Below, piece after piece: positions 38,146 through 45,326 of a DNA stretch of 64,000 nt. The notes under the pieces were generated by a model, which worked only from the letters and a program-made list of their open reading frames with translations, was not told the DNA's origin and did no database searches. The first letter of the stretch is position 1, and each line of letters opens with the position of its first letter. The translations under genes and the position numbers were made by a program. The DNA comes from Fictibacillus nanhaiensis (GTDB lineage Bacteria; Bacillota; Bacilli; Bacillales; Fictibacillaceae), in NCBI RefSeq assembly GCF_023715445.1, contig NZ_JAMBOD010000005.1, positions 212,980-276,979 on the forward strand. The letters run 5' to 3'.

Positions 38146-38171
38146 AGCTCCTTCAAACAAAGAAAGGAGCT
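38146..38171 (+). promoter_or_regulatory. Hairpin hiding the ribosome site of the RadC-like gene
   Basis: Perfect arms AGCTCCTT and AAGGAGCT with a 10-nt loop. The 3' arm contains the Shine-Dalgarno bases, ten bases before the ATG, so folding would block translation. Confidence 0.55.
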
Positions 38172-38179
38172 GAAAGGCT

Positions 38180-38620
38180 ATGAAGAAAGTTTATGAAATC
38201 CAACGCATCAAGCAAGTGATCTCGGAGGTGGACGGCAAGAGCTACATCGTTCGCTGTCCGGAGGACGGGGCGAAAGTTGCAGCATCATTCATCGGAGAAG
38301 ATGACCGTGAGGTGTTCTTCGTGATGTGCCTGAACACAAAGAACCGTGTGGTAGCCGTCCATCGCTGTCATGTGGGAGCTTTAAACACGAGTGTCGTTCA
38401 TCCGCGCGAGGTGTTTAAGTGTGCGATTCTTAACAACGCGTCATCGATCATCGTATACCATCAGCATCCGAGCCAGGATACAGAGCCATCATTTGAAGAC
38501 ATCTCCGTCACACAGAGGCTGGTGGAAGCCGGCAGAGTTATCGGGGTTGAGGTGCTGGATCACCTGATCATCAACGCGAAGGCTGAGTACACGAGTTTAA
38601 AAGAAAAAGGACACATCTAG
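38180..38620 (+). CDS. RadC-like JAB/MPN+ domain protein
   Basis: 146 residues, only the JAMM domain of RadC with no N-terminal helix-hairpin-helix. The metal motif is intact: His94 and His96 in YHQHPSQDTEPS and Asp107 (SFED), with an upstream Glu in FIGED. Such short RadC proteins are common on plasmids and genomic islands; their biochemical role is unproven. The gene is visibly richer in G+C than its AT-rich neighbours, suggesting separate acquisition. Confidence 0.9.
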   Translation: MKKVYEIQRIKQVISEVDGKSYIVRCPEDGAKVAASFIGEDDREVFFVMCLNTKNRVVAVHRCHVGALNTSVVHPREVFKCAILNNASSIIVYHQHPSQDTEPSFEDISVTQRLVEAGRVIGVEVLDHLIINAKAEYTSLKEKGHI

Positions 38621-38647
38621 GAAGGGATTCTCCCTTCCTTTTCTTTT
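38620..38647 (+). terminator. Terminator after the RadC-like gene
   Basis: Arms GGAAGGGA and TCCCTTCC, 3-nt loop, then TTTTCTTTTTTT. Confidence 0.85.
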
Positions 38648-38654
38648 TTTGACA

Positions 38655-38681
38655 ACAAAAAAACGTGGCCAAGAGCCACGT
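38655..38681 (-). terminator. Terminator of the doc operon (minus strand)
   Basis: Arms ACGTGGC and GCCACGT with a 5-nt loop; the minus strand continues with TTTTTTTG. Confidence 0.85.
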
Positions 38682-38701
38682 CCAGTAATGATAAGTTCTT
38701 A

Positions 38702-39100
38702 TTAAAGTTTTCTAGAATGAGATTTAATCTTTTCCGCCAGCTGTTCAAACGGAATCTTCTTCAACACGACATCCACGGTGAACACCACGGCATCATTTGG
38801 ATCCATCCTAAACTCATAGCCATTGTAGTACAAAAAGTGATCGAGTGCGGTGAAAGCTGTTCGTTTGTTCGCATTATGCATTGCATGGTTCTGTGCGAGA
38901 GATTCAAACAGTGCGGCTGCCTTCTCAAAGATGCTCTTATACGCATCTTCCCCTAGAACAGACTGCTGTGGTCTGGCTAATGCTGACTGAAGCAAGCTCC
39001 GGTCTTTAACGCCGAGCATTTCTCCAGGACTAAACATCTCAATCACTGTGTGATTGATCAACTCTACATCTTGTTCGGTTAGATAGATAACTTCTCTCAT
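38702..39100 (-). CDS. doc: Doc-family toxin (Fic/DOC fold)
   Basis: 132 residues. The FIC active-site motif reads HAMHNANKRTA (His72 to Arg80), as in Doc (HxFxDANKR) except Asn for Asp. Doc of phage P1 phosphorylates EF-Tu and stops translation. Lies immediately after the antitoxin gene (one base between), the usual antitoxin-toxin order. The N-terminal YLTEQDVELIN and C-terminal helices match the family length. Confidence 0.92.
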   Translation of the reverse strand: MREVIYLTEQDVELINHTVIEMFSPGEMLGVKDRSLLQSALARPQQSVLGEDAYKSIFEKAAALFESLAQNHAMHNANKRTAFTALDHFLYYNGYEFRMDPNDAVVFTVDVVLKKIPFEQLAEKIKSHSRKL

Positions 39101-39101
39101 A

Positions 39102-39368
39102 TTAACGATCTTTTAAGGCCCGAAGGGTTTCCTCATAACGATTCAGTGTACGACTCATGGCTTCAGCAAACTTCGGGTTGATTCCTTTCGGCAACGTCAC
39201 CGTCGTGTTCTTACGAACTACGATATCTCCATCCTGCACGTTGATGATCACAGAATCACCCAACTGAACATTCGCTTCTTTTAAAGCTTCCAACGGAATC
39301 GTCACGCCAAGGCTGTTTCCGATCTTCGTGATCTTTCTTTCGATTGGTTGCATCATTGTCACACTCAT
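39102..39368 (-). CDS. AbrB/MazE-type antitoxin
   Basis: 88 residues. N-terminal swapped-hairpin DNA-binding domain (KITKIGNSLGVTIPLEALKE, then GDSVIINVQDGDIVVRK), followed by a helical C-terminus (FAEAMSRTLNRYEETLRAL) that should wrap around the toxin. Doc usually pairs with a Phd antitoxin, so an AbrB-type partner is a recombined pairing, though known elsewhere. AAAGGA ribosome site; MMQ at codons 5-6 is an alternative start. Confidence 0.88.
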   Translation of the reverse strand: MSVTMMQPIERKITKIGNSLGVTIPLEALKEANVQLGDSVIINVQDGDIVVRKNTTVTLPKGINPKFAEAMSRTLNRYEETLRALKDR

Positions 39369-39446
39369 TTCTGATCATTCCTTTCCAACAAGTGTGTCCT
39401 CGTATTGTAACAGTTATACTCGTTGTTATTATATAATATGACTAAC

Positions 39447-39465
39447 GGTTATATCTGTTATAACC
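39447..39465. promoter_or_regulatory. Palindrome upstream of the antitoxin-doc operon
   Basis: Perfect arms GGTTATA-TCTGT-TATAACC, amid further GTTATA-like repeats between 39415 and 39475. It lies 80-100 bases upstream of the antitoxin start, as expected for an autoregulatory operator. Confidence 0.5.
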
Positions 39466-39664
39466 ATTATAACTGAAGGTTAAACTTTTTCAAGCGATTA
39501 ATAAAGAGATTGTGTTTGAGAGGGTGTCTGTGCTGCATCGGGAATTAGTTCACGGCACATACTACAGTGTTTTTGTCGATATTGATTCTTAAAAACCGAA
39601 GAATATTATGTATTAAGATTTGTATTCTCTGAGAAACATCGAACAGCTCGAAAGCCAGTCCAGA

Positions 39665-39707
39665 GTTGAACAAAAGTGTTGACAGGTTGTTCAACGTTTT
39701 GTATGCT
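39665..39707 (+). promoter_or_regulatory. Sigma-A promoter with palindromic operator for the hairpin RNA/NYN locus
   Basis: TTGACA (39679-39684), 17-bp spacer, TATGCT (39702-39707). An exact inverted repeat GTTGAACA-N15-TGTTCAAC (39665-39695) brackets the -35 box, so a regulator is likely. Transcription should begin near 39714. Confidence 0.75.
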
Positions 39708-39712
39708 AAGAG

Positions 39713-39867
39713 CAACAAGTTGAAGGGTTCGGACCTTTGACTATCAGAGAATCTAAAGGCTCATCATTCGGAGATGGACCTACAAGAGAATTAAGACAAT
39801 TGGATATTCGGAATCCGGTTGTACAGAGAACTATTAAAGGGCGTCAGCAGTCGAAGCTGGCGCCTTT
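39713..39867 (+). ncRNA. Tandem stem-loop RNA: three 39-40 nt repeats plus a terminator-like hairpin
   Basis: Three hairpins share the 7-nt loop RTTCGGA (loops at 39727-39733, 39766-39772 and 39806-39812), and each is followed by the linker AGAGAAT/C (39746, 39785, 39825). Stems differ but pair: GTTGAAGG/CCTTTGAC, GGCTCATC/GATGGACC (one mismatch), CAATTGGAT/ATCCGGTTG. A fourth, GC-rich hairpin at 39836-39867 with loop AGTCGAA is followed by CGTTTTTAGG. A promoter lies directly upstream and a NYN nuclease gene downstream. The set-up matches antitoxin RNAs of type III toxin-antitoxin loci. Confidence 0.75.
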
Positions 39868-39893
39868 AGACGTTTTTAGGGGGCATTACAGAG

Positions 39894-40424
39894 TTGAAAA
39901 GAGTAATGATTTTTATTGACGGAAATAACTTTGAAGGCGCTTTAACTCGGTTATACGGAAGTATTCAGAGAATTGATTATAAAAAATTAGCAACTGAAAA
40001 ATGCGCTGGATATTTGCAAAAATTTTATTATTATACGGCTGCAAGTGATCAAGAAAAGCAAAAAGCAGCAAGTACAAAAAGATTTGTTGATACCTTAAAT
40101 AAAACGGTACCTAAATGTATCGCCAAAATGGGATATTTAAAGGCAGATGGCAAAAAAGAAGATGGTACCACTCTTTATATAGAAAAAGGTACTGATGTGA
40201 ATGTTGCTGTCGATTTAGTCTCCTTAGCGTTTACTAATGCTTACGATGAAGCTGTTCTATTTAGTGCCGATTCTGATTATGAGTCTGCAATTAATATTGT
40301 TCGCCAACTTGGGAAGAATGTTGTTGTAGGTGTGTTAGATCAACAAAAGGCTGGTTATTTAAAAGATCTTTGTGATGATAATTTTGTCTTAGTCAAAGAT
40401 GAACTAAATAAATTGATGAGATAA
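39894..40424 (+). CDS. NYN-domain ribonuclease-like protein, 176 aa
   Basis: PIN-like NYN nuclease fold: Asp9 in FIDGNNFEGAL, KGTDVNVAVDL with Asp101 and Asp107, and LFSADSDYESAINI with Asp126 and Asp128 give the acidic metal site; GKNVVVGVLD follows as usual. Most of the protein is this single domain. NYN proteins cut RNA. The TTG start is 11 bases after AGGGGG; ATG 39906 is an alternative. Upstream lies an array of stem-loops and downstream more hairpins with the same loop, so the RNA is its likely partner, substrate or inhibitor. Confidence 0.85.
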   Translation: MKRVMIFIDGNNFEGALTRLYGSIQRIDYKKLATEKCAGYLQKFYYYTAASDQEKQKAASTKRFVDTLNKTVPKCIAKMGYLKADGKKEDGTTLYIEKGTDVNVAVDLVSLAFTNAYDEAVLFSADSDYESAINIVRQLGKNVVVGVLDQQKAGYLKDLCDDNFVLVKDELNKLMR

Positions 40425-40425
40425 C

Positions 40426-40524
40426 AAAAAAGATTGTTGAGGTCCGAACCCCCAACAATCCTGTTGCTTCTTCTCTAAGGCTGTATAGTCCGAACCTATA
40501 CAGCCTTTCTTCATAGTATGGCCA
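40426..40524 (-). ncRNA. Minus-strand RNA with two RTTCGGA-loop hairpins
   Basis: Read on the minus strand: hairpin AAGGCTGTATAG-GTTCGGA-CTATACAGCCTT (12 bp, perfect; 40477-40507), linker with AGAGAA, then hairpin GATTGTTG...CAACAATC (40432-40460) with inner GGG-GTTCGGA-CCT, ending in six T. A minus-strand promoter-like pair TTGTCG-N17-TTTATA is at 40559-40531. Same loop and linker as the array before the NYN gene. It may be a separate small RNA or the 3' end of the regulator mRNA. Confidence 0.6.
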
Positions 40525-40575
40525 AGCTCATATAAAACATTCCCGTATTCCTTCGACAACTAACCTCAGAGTGTG

Positions 40576-41154
40576 TCACTTTCCTAATAATCTCGATAAT
40601 AAGCTCTTCTTTTCTGGTTCTGCAGCGTTCAGTTGTTTTATTTCCTCATTACTCTTTTGAAGCTCTCTGATTGAAGAAGTCAACGCTTTATCTCGTTCGT
40701 TAAGGCGTTCTTCTATGTATTTCTGCTGTTTATCTAAACGTGTCAGGAGTTCTTTGTTAAATTGTTCTTGTCGCTCAATGTATTCCTGCTGCATCTTAAT
40801 GTGTTCAACTAATTGTTCGAGAACGGGTTCGGAACGCTCTGAAGAACGTTTATTTTCTTCGTTATTTTGGAGAACAGATGGCGTTCCTGTAGAAGAACGG
40901 TCTTTGTTAAACTTTGATGAAACAATAAGTGCGGCGTTCTCCAGAGACATGTTGTTCTGCTGTACGAGAGCTTGAAAGTGACGAAGAGCAATAACGTCTC
41001 TTTCTACATATAAGCGTTTGTTTTGATCCGTTCTCATGAATTCATAATCATTCTTCTCTAATGCCAAACACCATTTCCTTAATGTGCTGGTTCCGATGTT
41101 CAGTATCTTACTTAACTCATTTGTAACGTAGGCTTTGTGATCTGTAATATCCAT
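40576..41154 (-). CDS. MerR-like DNA-binding protein with coiled coil (DUF3967 type)
   Basis: 192 residues from ATG 41154 (ACGGAGGG upstream). N-terminal winged helix-turn-helix: YVTNELSKILNIGTSTLRKW, then RTDQNKRLYVERDVIALRHF. From about 85 on, a long Gln/Glu/Arg-rich coiled coil (LEQLVEHIKMQQEYIERQEQ and further heptads) ending in LLSRLLGK. Such proteins are common on Bacillus plasmids and islands, where they may act in replication, partition or regulation. Confidence 0.75.
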   Translation of the reverse strand: MDITDHKAYVTNELSKILNIGTSTLRKWCLALEKNDYEFMRTDQNKRLYVERDVIALRHFQALVQQNNMSLENAALIVSSKFNKDRSSTGTPSVLQNNEENKRSSERSEPVLEQLVEHIKMQQEYIERQEQFNKELLTRLDKQQKYIEERLNERDKALTSSIRELQKSNEEIKQLNAAEPEKKSLLSRLLGK

Positions 41155-41336
41155 TTTATCCCTCCGTTCTTTGTTAACGTTCTTTGGATATAGAATTATG
41201 GAGACGAAACGTAATTCCTGCAAACAATAGTGCAAACAAGAAAAATATTACAACGTTCTCATCGCGTTCTTTATTTCAAAACTTAATACATAATTCGGGT
41301 TATGACAATAAAAAAATGAAGTGAAAAACGTTTCTT

Positions 41337-41894
41337 TTACAACAAGAAATCCTTTAAACTCTGATCAATCTCATCTTGTGTAATCCCGATATAACGCTTC
41401 GTGATGGAAGGCGCAGAGTGATTAAAGATCTCCATGAGTGTCACGATGTCTTTCGTTCGCTTGTAATAGTGGTAGCCGAACGTCTTACGCATCGTATGGG
41501 TACCGATATCATCGCGGTCAATCATACTTGCTGCTTTTACGAGTGCCCGATAGGCCTGCGTGGTCGTAATCGGGCCATTTCCTTTTCTAGACGCAAAAAG
41601 ATATTCATCCGACCGCATGCCAGCTGTATAGTGAACAATCTCACTTTGTAAAGCCATGATGGGAAAGCGTTTCTTCTTTCCGGTCTTCTTCTCAATGATC
41701 ACGACATGTGTCCGGTCCCGGACGTCCGCCACTTTTAACGGAAGGAGATCCGAGACCCGTAAGCCGGTATTGATGCCGAAAACAAACAAAAAGTGGTCTC
41801 GTCGGCCGCAGTAGCGTTCCAGGCTCCATTTCAAGTCGTCGATTTCTTCTTGGGTTCTGAGTGGCTGCACGTTGTAAAGGGCTTTCTCTGACAT
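41337..41894 (-). CDS. Tyrosine recombinase, catalytic domain only (integrase)
   Basis: 185 residues, about half a normal integrase, with no N-terminal core-binding domain. The active-site set is complete: Arg46 (NTGLRVSDLL), a Lys in the KKTGKKKR hairpin, His133 and Arg136 (THTMRKTFGYH), His159 (FNHSAPSITKRYIG) and Tyr168. Similar in build to YoeC-type integrases. A truncated copy lies at 29512-29911. Three TCGTACATT sequences lie just upstream of its start and on both sides of the following cargo genes. Confidence 0.9.
   Translation of the reverse strand: MSEKALYNVQPLRTQEEIDDLKWSLERYCGRRDHFLFVFGINTGLRVSDLLPLKVADVRDRTHVVIIEKKTGKKKRFPIMALQSEIVHYTAGMRSDEYLFASRKGNGPITTTQAYRALVKAASMIDRDDIGTHTMRKTFGYHYYKRTKDIVTLMEIFNHSAPSITKRYIGITQDEIDQSLKDFLL
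41506..41736 (-). repeat. Exact 231-bp direct repeat, copy 2
   Basis: Internal part of the intact integrase gene, identical to 29681-29911. Both copies lie in the same orientation, about 11.8 kb apart. Confidence 0.85.
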
Positions 41895-42056
41895 ATCTTC
41901 ACTTCTTTCATCTAATAATCGTACATTGAATGTATGATTTCAGTATACATTTGGATAGATGAAGATGAAAATCTTTATATTCAACAAAATGAATGTAAGG
42001 TTATAACCATTTTCGTACATTGTCTTTAAAAAATACAGAAAAGTGTAAAATGGCAA

Positions 42057-42090
42057 CAAAACCAAGAACTTATAGGTTCTTGGTTTTGTT
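42057..42090. terminator. Hairpin with T-run
   Basis: Arms CAAAACCAAGAAC and GTTCTTGGTTTTG with a 6-nt loop, then TTTTATG. No + strand gene ends just before it, so it may close an unseen RNA. The rest of 41895-42222 holds two TCGTACATT copies and the ribosome site AGGAGGAG. Confidence 0.6.
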
Positions 42091-42222
42091 TTATGATTAC
42101 TTGAGGTGTTATAGTAATATATTACTATTTTTACATTATTTTGAAATAAATTAAAGGTGGCGAACTAATTGCTTTGAATTCTTATAAAGAGGTTTTAAAA
42201 ATTTTTCATAGGAGGAGATAAA

Positions 42223-42648
42223 ATGAAAACTAAAAAGGCTATAAGTAGTATCTTTGCAATGTTAGGATTACTTTTGTTAATTCCAAATGCTGTATTGGCT
42301 GCACCTGAATTAGGTCCAGGTGAGTGGGATGAATTATATGATAATTCTTTTTTTCATTTGTATATGTATGATTCCAGGTGTATTGATCGTTCTTCAGGTG
42401 GTGGTGATTTTGCAGTTGAAGTTACTGGGAATGTAGCCTATAACTCTTTTATGTTAACTATTTATGAAGAAGATGGTACTGGTACAACTCCAAAAACAGT
42501 AGTTAATGAAAGAATGTATGATCCGAATCCATTTTATCAGTTTTCTACTGCTGGATTGGTAGATGGCACTAACAATCAAGCAGAATTACGCGTATGTCTT
42601 GGATATAGTGATGAAAATGAAGAAGTTCGGTTAAGATTGTTAGATTAA
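42223..42648 (+). CDS. Secreted protein, 141 aa
   Basis: Signal peptide MKTKKAISSIFAMLGLLLLI ... VLA with cleavage before APELG. The mature part is about 115 residues, acidic, with aromatic-rich segments and two Cys (in SRCID and RVCLGY) that could form a disulfide; the alternating pattern suggests a beta-sandwich. Ribosome site AGGAGGAG. Family not recognised. Cargo-type gene next to the integrase. Confidence 0.75.
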   Translation: MKTKKAISSIFAMLGLLLLIPNAVLAAPELGPGEWDELYDNSFFHLYMYDSRCIDRSSGGGDFAVEVTGNVAYNSFMLTIYEEDGTGTTPKTVVNERMYDPNPFYQFSTAGLVDGTNNQAELRVCLGYSDENEEVRLRLLD

Positions 42649-42694
42649 CAATTATTTGAAAGTTCAACCGAAGGAAAAGGAATTGTGTTAAGAG

Positions 42695-43087
42695 TTACTT
42701 TATCTTAATTAATTGTGATAAAACATGTTTTTTTACACGGATTTTTTCTTCCTTACTCAATTTCAGTGACATTTCATTTTCTATGCCATCAGTAAGAATA
42801 GTTAGAGGTTGTCCGTCCTCTATTGTAATTCCTTTTTCTTTTTCTCCATTCATTTGGAAAATATACGTATAATCAAAGTTACCTTGTTGGTCATAAGCAT
42901 CAATTACCGCAGAAATCTGTAACTCTTTATCATTTTTTGTTATAGAGTTAATCTTTAATATTCTTTCTTCACTATGAAGGACTGTAACCCATAGTTTTTC
43001 ACCTTTAATATCCATTAATTCGATCACATCACATGAAGATAAAGGTAAAAGAACTAATAATAGGAACATTTTTATTAGGATTTTCAA
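42695..43087 (-). CDS. Putative lipoprotein, 130 aa
   Basis: N-terminus MKILIKMFLLLVLLPLSSCD with lipobox LSSC (Cys19), so anchored outside the membrane. The mature part is charged, with beta-strand pattern (KELQISAVIDAY, DYTYIFQMNGE) and a Lys-rich end. No family recognised. Convergent with the secreted protein gene; no operon partner. Confidence 0.7.
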   Translation of the reverse strand: MKILIKMFLLLVLLPLSSCDVIELMDIKGEKLWVTVLHSEERILKINSITKNDKELQISAVIDAYDQQGNFDYTYIFQMNGEKEKGITIEDGQPLTILTDGIENEMSLKLSKEEKIRVKKHVLSQLIKIK

Positions 43088-43278
43088 GTACTCACCTTCT
43101 TCTATGAAATCTTTCTTTTATCATAAGCATCATCATCGGCAAGTATACTGATTTTGTAATCATACACGTCTAATTTAATCTTAAGGATTAGGTTTTAAAG
43201 TTTCAAATCATTATAAAGCTTACTACTCAAGCTTAAAATGGAGAGCTATAACTTCTTAAACTAAAAATCAAGTCACCG

Positions 43279-43308
43279 AAGCACCTATTAAAGGGTGCTT
43301 TTTTATTT
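43279..43308 (+). terminator. Hairpin with T-run
   Basis: Arms AAGCACC and GGTGCTT followed by TTTTATTT. It belongs to no visible gene; nothing else is supported in 43088-43429 except a TCGTACATT copy at 43329. Confidence 0.6.
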
Positions 43309-43429
43309 ATGTAACTTAATATCTATTTTCGTACATTCATTAGTAAACACAATTATATTGATACATTCTTGGATAGAAGAAATGCTCGATGAAAAAACTA
43401 TTTAATAAATAATTTGTTTTGGAGGGTAT

Positions 43430-43915
43430 ATGAAAAAGTTATTAAGTATTTTTTTCACACTTTGCCTTTTGACTCACTTTGGAATACAAAGAGCAGAAGC
43501 TGCAGAGAGCAATTTTAAAGTCGCGAAGTACGAGGTTCATGTTTTGCGTATTGCAAATACTTTAAGATACGACTTCTTAATTACGAATAAAAAACCTCTC
43601 AAAAGTGAAAAAATACCTAATTTCAGAGGGTATCACTACCAAATGCCACCGATAGAAATCGCTGTTATTGCGGGTAAAAAACTTTCTTCAGTTATGGTTA
43701 TGGAGAAGTTTCATAATTCACAGGAGCTAAAGATGCTTCCAGCTGGAGGATCTACTGGTGGTAATTTAAGAATAGAAAAAAGCGTTGTATTTAGCGTTGA
43801 ATATCAAATTAAAAAGGGCGCAGATTTTAAAAAAGTAAGAGAGTATGCTTCTGATGGTTCAGTTTTAATTTTTGATGGTATGAAGGAAGTTGCTGAATTC
43901 CCATTAAATAAGTAA
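43430..43915 (+). CDS. Secreted protein, 161 aa
   Basis: Signal peptide MKKLLSIFFTLCLLTHFGIQ ending RAEAA, then about 135 mature residues, basic, no Cys, with strand-rich stretches (VHVLRIANTLRYDFLIT, SVVFSVEYQIKKG). TTGGAGGG ribosome site. Not recognised. Last gene of the accessory region before the backbone resumes at wrbA. Confidence 0.7.
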   Translation: MKKLLSIFFTLCLLTHFGIQRAEAAESNFKVAKYEVHVLRIANTLRYDFLITNKKPLKSEKIPNFRGYHYQMPPIEIAVIAGKKLSSVMVMEKFHNSQELKMLPAGGSTGGNLRIEKSVVFSVEYQIKKGADFKKVREYASDGSVLIFDGMKEVAEFPLNK

Positions 43916-43933
43916 ATCATTTTGAAATCAGTA

Positions 43934-43966
43934 ATACCCCCACTAATACAACTTGAGTGAGGGTAT
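43934..43966 (+). terminator. Inverted repeat after the secreted gene
   Basis: Arms ATACCCCCACT and AGTGAGGGTAT (one mismatch); no T-run, so terminator function is uncertain. Confidence 0.45.
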
Positions 43967-44005
43967 TCACACAGCACCCTAACTAAATAAAAATAATAGC
44001 CAAAG

Positions 44006-44036
44006 TCCCCGTACAACAACCGTACGGGGATTTTGA
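44006..44036. terminator. Hairpin between convergent genes
   Basis: Perfect arms TCCCCGTAC and GTACGGGGA with a 7-nt loop, followed on the + strand by TTTTG. Confidence 0.65.
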
Positions 44037-44058
44037 ACATTTGAGAGGTTGTCCGAAT

Positions 44059-44685
44059 TTAAATGTTTCCTTTTAGAGCTTTTGCGACTTTTGCCACACG
44101 TGCACCTAAACGGGAAGCCATTTTTTTCTCAGCATCAATCGGCTGTTTGCTTCCATCTGCACCAGCAACTGTTGAAGCCGCATACGGAGAACCCCCTATA
44201 CCTTCTGCAGTCATTTGCTCAGGATTCTCACCATAAGGTAGACCAACATAGATCATCCCAAAGTGCATAAGCGGTATGAAAGAAGTTATCGCTGTGGATT
44301 CCTGACCGCCATGGATTGTGTTAGAGCTTGTAATAACTGAAGTTGCCTTGCCTTCAAGGTCACCATTAGCCCAAAGACCACCGGCCGAATCCAATAGCTG
44401 TTTAATTTGAGCAGGCATCATGCCGTATCGGGTAGGTATGCCCCAAACAATTCCATCTGCCCATTTCAGATCATCAAGTGTTACTTCAGCTATATCTGCC
44501 TGCGCTTCTTGGGATTTAACATAAGCTTCTTGCTGGGACATGTATTGTTTAGTAACTTCAAATTCAGGAACTTTTACCACTTTTACTTCCGTTCCATCCA
44601 CCTGTTTAACTCCCTCAGCAGCAGCAAGTGCCATCTCATGAATGTGTCCGTATGAACTGTAATAAACAACTAAAATGTTAGCCAA
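44059..44685 (-). CDS. wrbA: WrbA-type NAD(P)H:quinone oxidoreductase
   Basis: 208 residues from a TTG start with AAAGGAGG upstream. Flavodoxin-like FMN-binding loop YYSSYGHIHEMA, the block GIPTRYGMMPAQIKQLLDSA and the C-terminal FGMIYVGLPYGENPEQ are diagnostic of WrbA. Reduces quinones by two electrons, avoiding semiquinone radicals. Monocistronic in the backbone. Confidence 0.95.
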   Translation of the reverse strand: MANILVVYYSSYGHIHEMALAAAEGVKQVDGTEVKVVKVPEFEVTKQYMSQQEAYVKSQEAQADIAEVTLDDLKWADGIVWGIPTRYGMMPAQIKQLLDSAGGLWANGDLEGKATSVITSSNTIHGGQESTAITSFIPLMHFGMIYVGLPYGENPEQMTAEGIGGSPYAASTVAGADGSKQPIDAEKKMASRLGARVAKVAKALKGNI

Positions 44686-44749
44686 AATGTTACCTCCTTT
44701 AAAGTTATGCCTATAAGACTCTTCCCGTAAATGCAAATTAAAAATCATA

Positions 44750-44777
44750 AAAAGTCCGCCTGAGTGTTTTCAGGCGG
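44750..44777 (-). terminator. Terminator of the Tyr/Pro-rich gene (minus strand)
   Basis: Arms CCGCCTGA and TCAGGCGG with a 5-nt loop; the minus strand continues ACTTTTTATG. Confidence 0.8.
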
Positions 44778-44783
44778 TCATTT

Positions 44784-45203
44784 TTAATAATAAGGATATG
44801 GATATGGGTACGGATAGGGATAGTAAGGATAAGGATACGGTGGATAGGGATAAGGTCTGTAATAAGGATAAAGAGACAGAGCCGCTATTGTTGCCAACGG
44901 AAAGATTTGCCTGAAAAATCTTCGGAAACGCGGTCTTCCAAACTGCCGTTGATTTTGCTGAGAGCCTTGTTGCTGTCCAGTTTGCTGCTGTCCTAATTGG
45001 GGACTTTCTTGTTCATCTGCAGGCATCATGTCCTGTGGAACAAGCATATACACATTTTTCTTGTCTAAATCCGTGATGATTCCTTCTGTTTGCTGACCAT
45101 CATTTGTTTTAATTATGACATGGTAATGCATATGATGCTTACATATTTGGTGCAAACTGTCTGCCCGAATTTGTTCTTCTGTTTCATTTTGATTATTGCT
45201 CAT
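44784..45203 (-). CDS. Protein with Tyr/Pro-rich repeat tail, 139 aa
   Basis: Start at ATG 45203 with AAGGAGTG upstream (MSNNQNETEEQIRADS). Residues 20-65 look like a small beta-barrel (HYHVIIKTNDGQQTEGIITD). A Gln-rich linker, a basic/aromatic segment (FGRPRFRRFFRQIFP) and a C-terminal tail of YPYP repeats follow. Similar tails occur in bacillus spore-coat and surface proteins; function unknown. No signal peptide. Confidence 0.7.
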   Translation of the reverse strand: MSNNQNETEEQIRADSLHQICKHHMHYHVIIKTNDGQQTEGIITDLDKKNVYMLVPQDMMPADEQESPQLGQQQTGQQQGSQQNQRQFGRPRFRRFFRQIFPLATIAALSLYPYYRPYPYPPYPYPYYPYPYPYPYPYY

Positions 45204-45286
45204 CGATATCACTCCTTCCCATTTTATTTTTATTTTAAATTTTTTAGAGATATGCCTGCTCAACAAAAAACAGTCAAATTTAAGCA

Positions 45287-45316
45287 AAAAAAAAGAACGG
45301 CAATATGCTGCAGTTC
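45287..45316 (-). terminator. Terminator of the PAP2 gene (minus strand)
   Basis: Arms GAACGGCA and TGCAGTTC with a 6-nt loop; the minus strand ends in a run of T (A-run at 45286-45294 on +). Confidence 0.65.
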
Positions 45317-45326
45317 CTTTTCTATA

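Noticed and set aside
39737..39919. Open frame of 60 codons across the hairpin array before the NYN gene
   Set aside because: It has no ribosome site and runs through three stem-loops whose stems covary; the RNA structure explains the sequence better than a protein.
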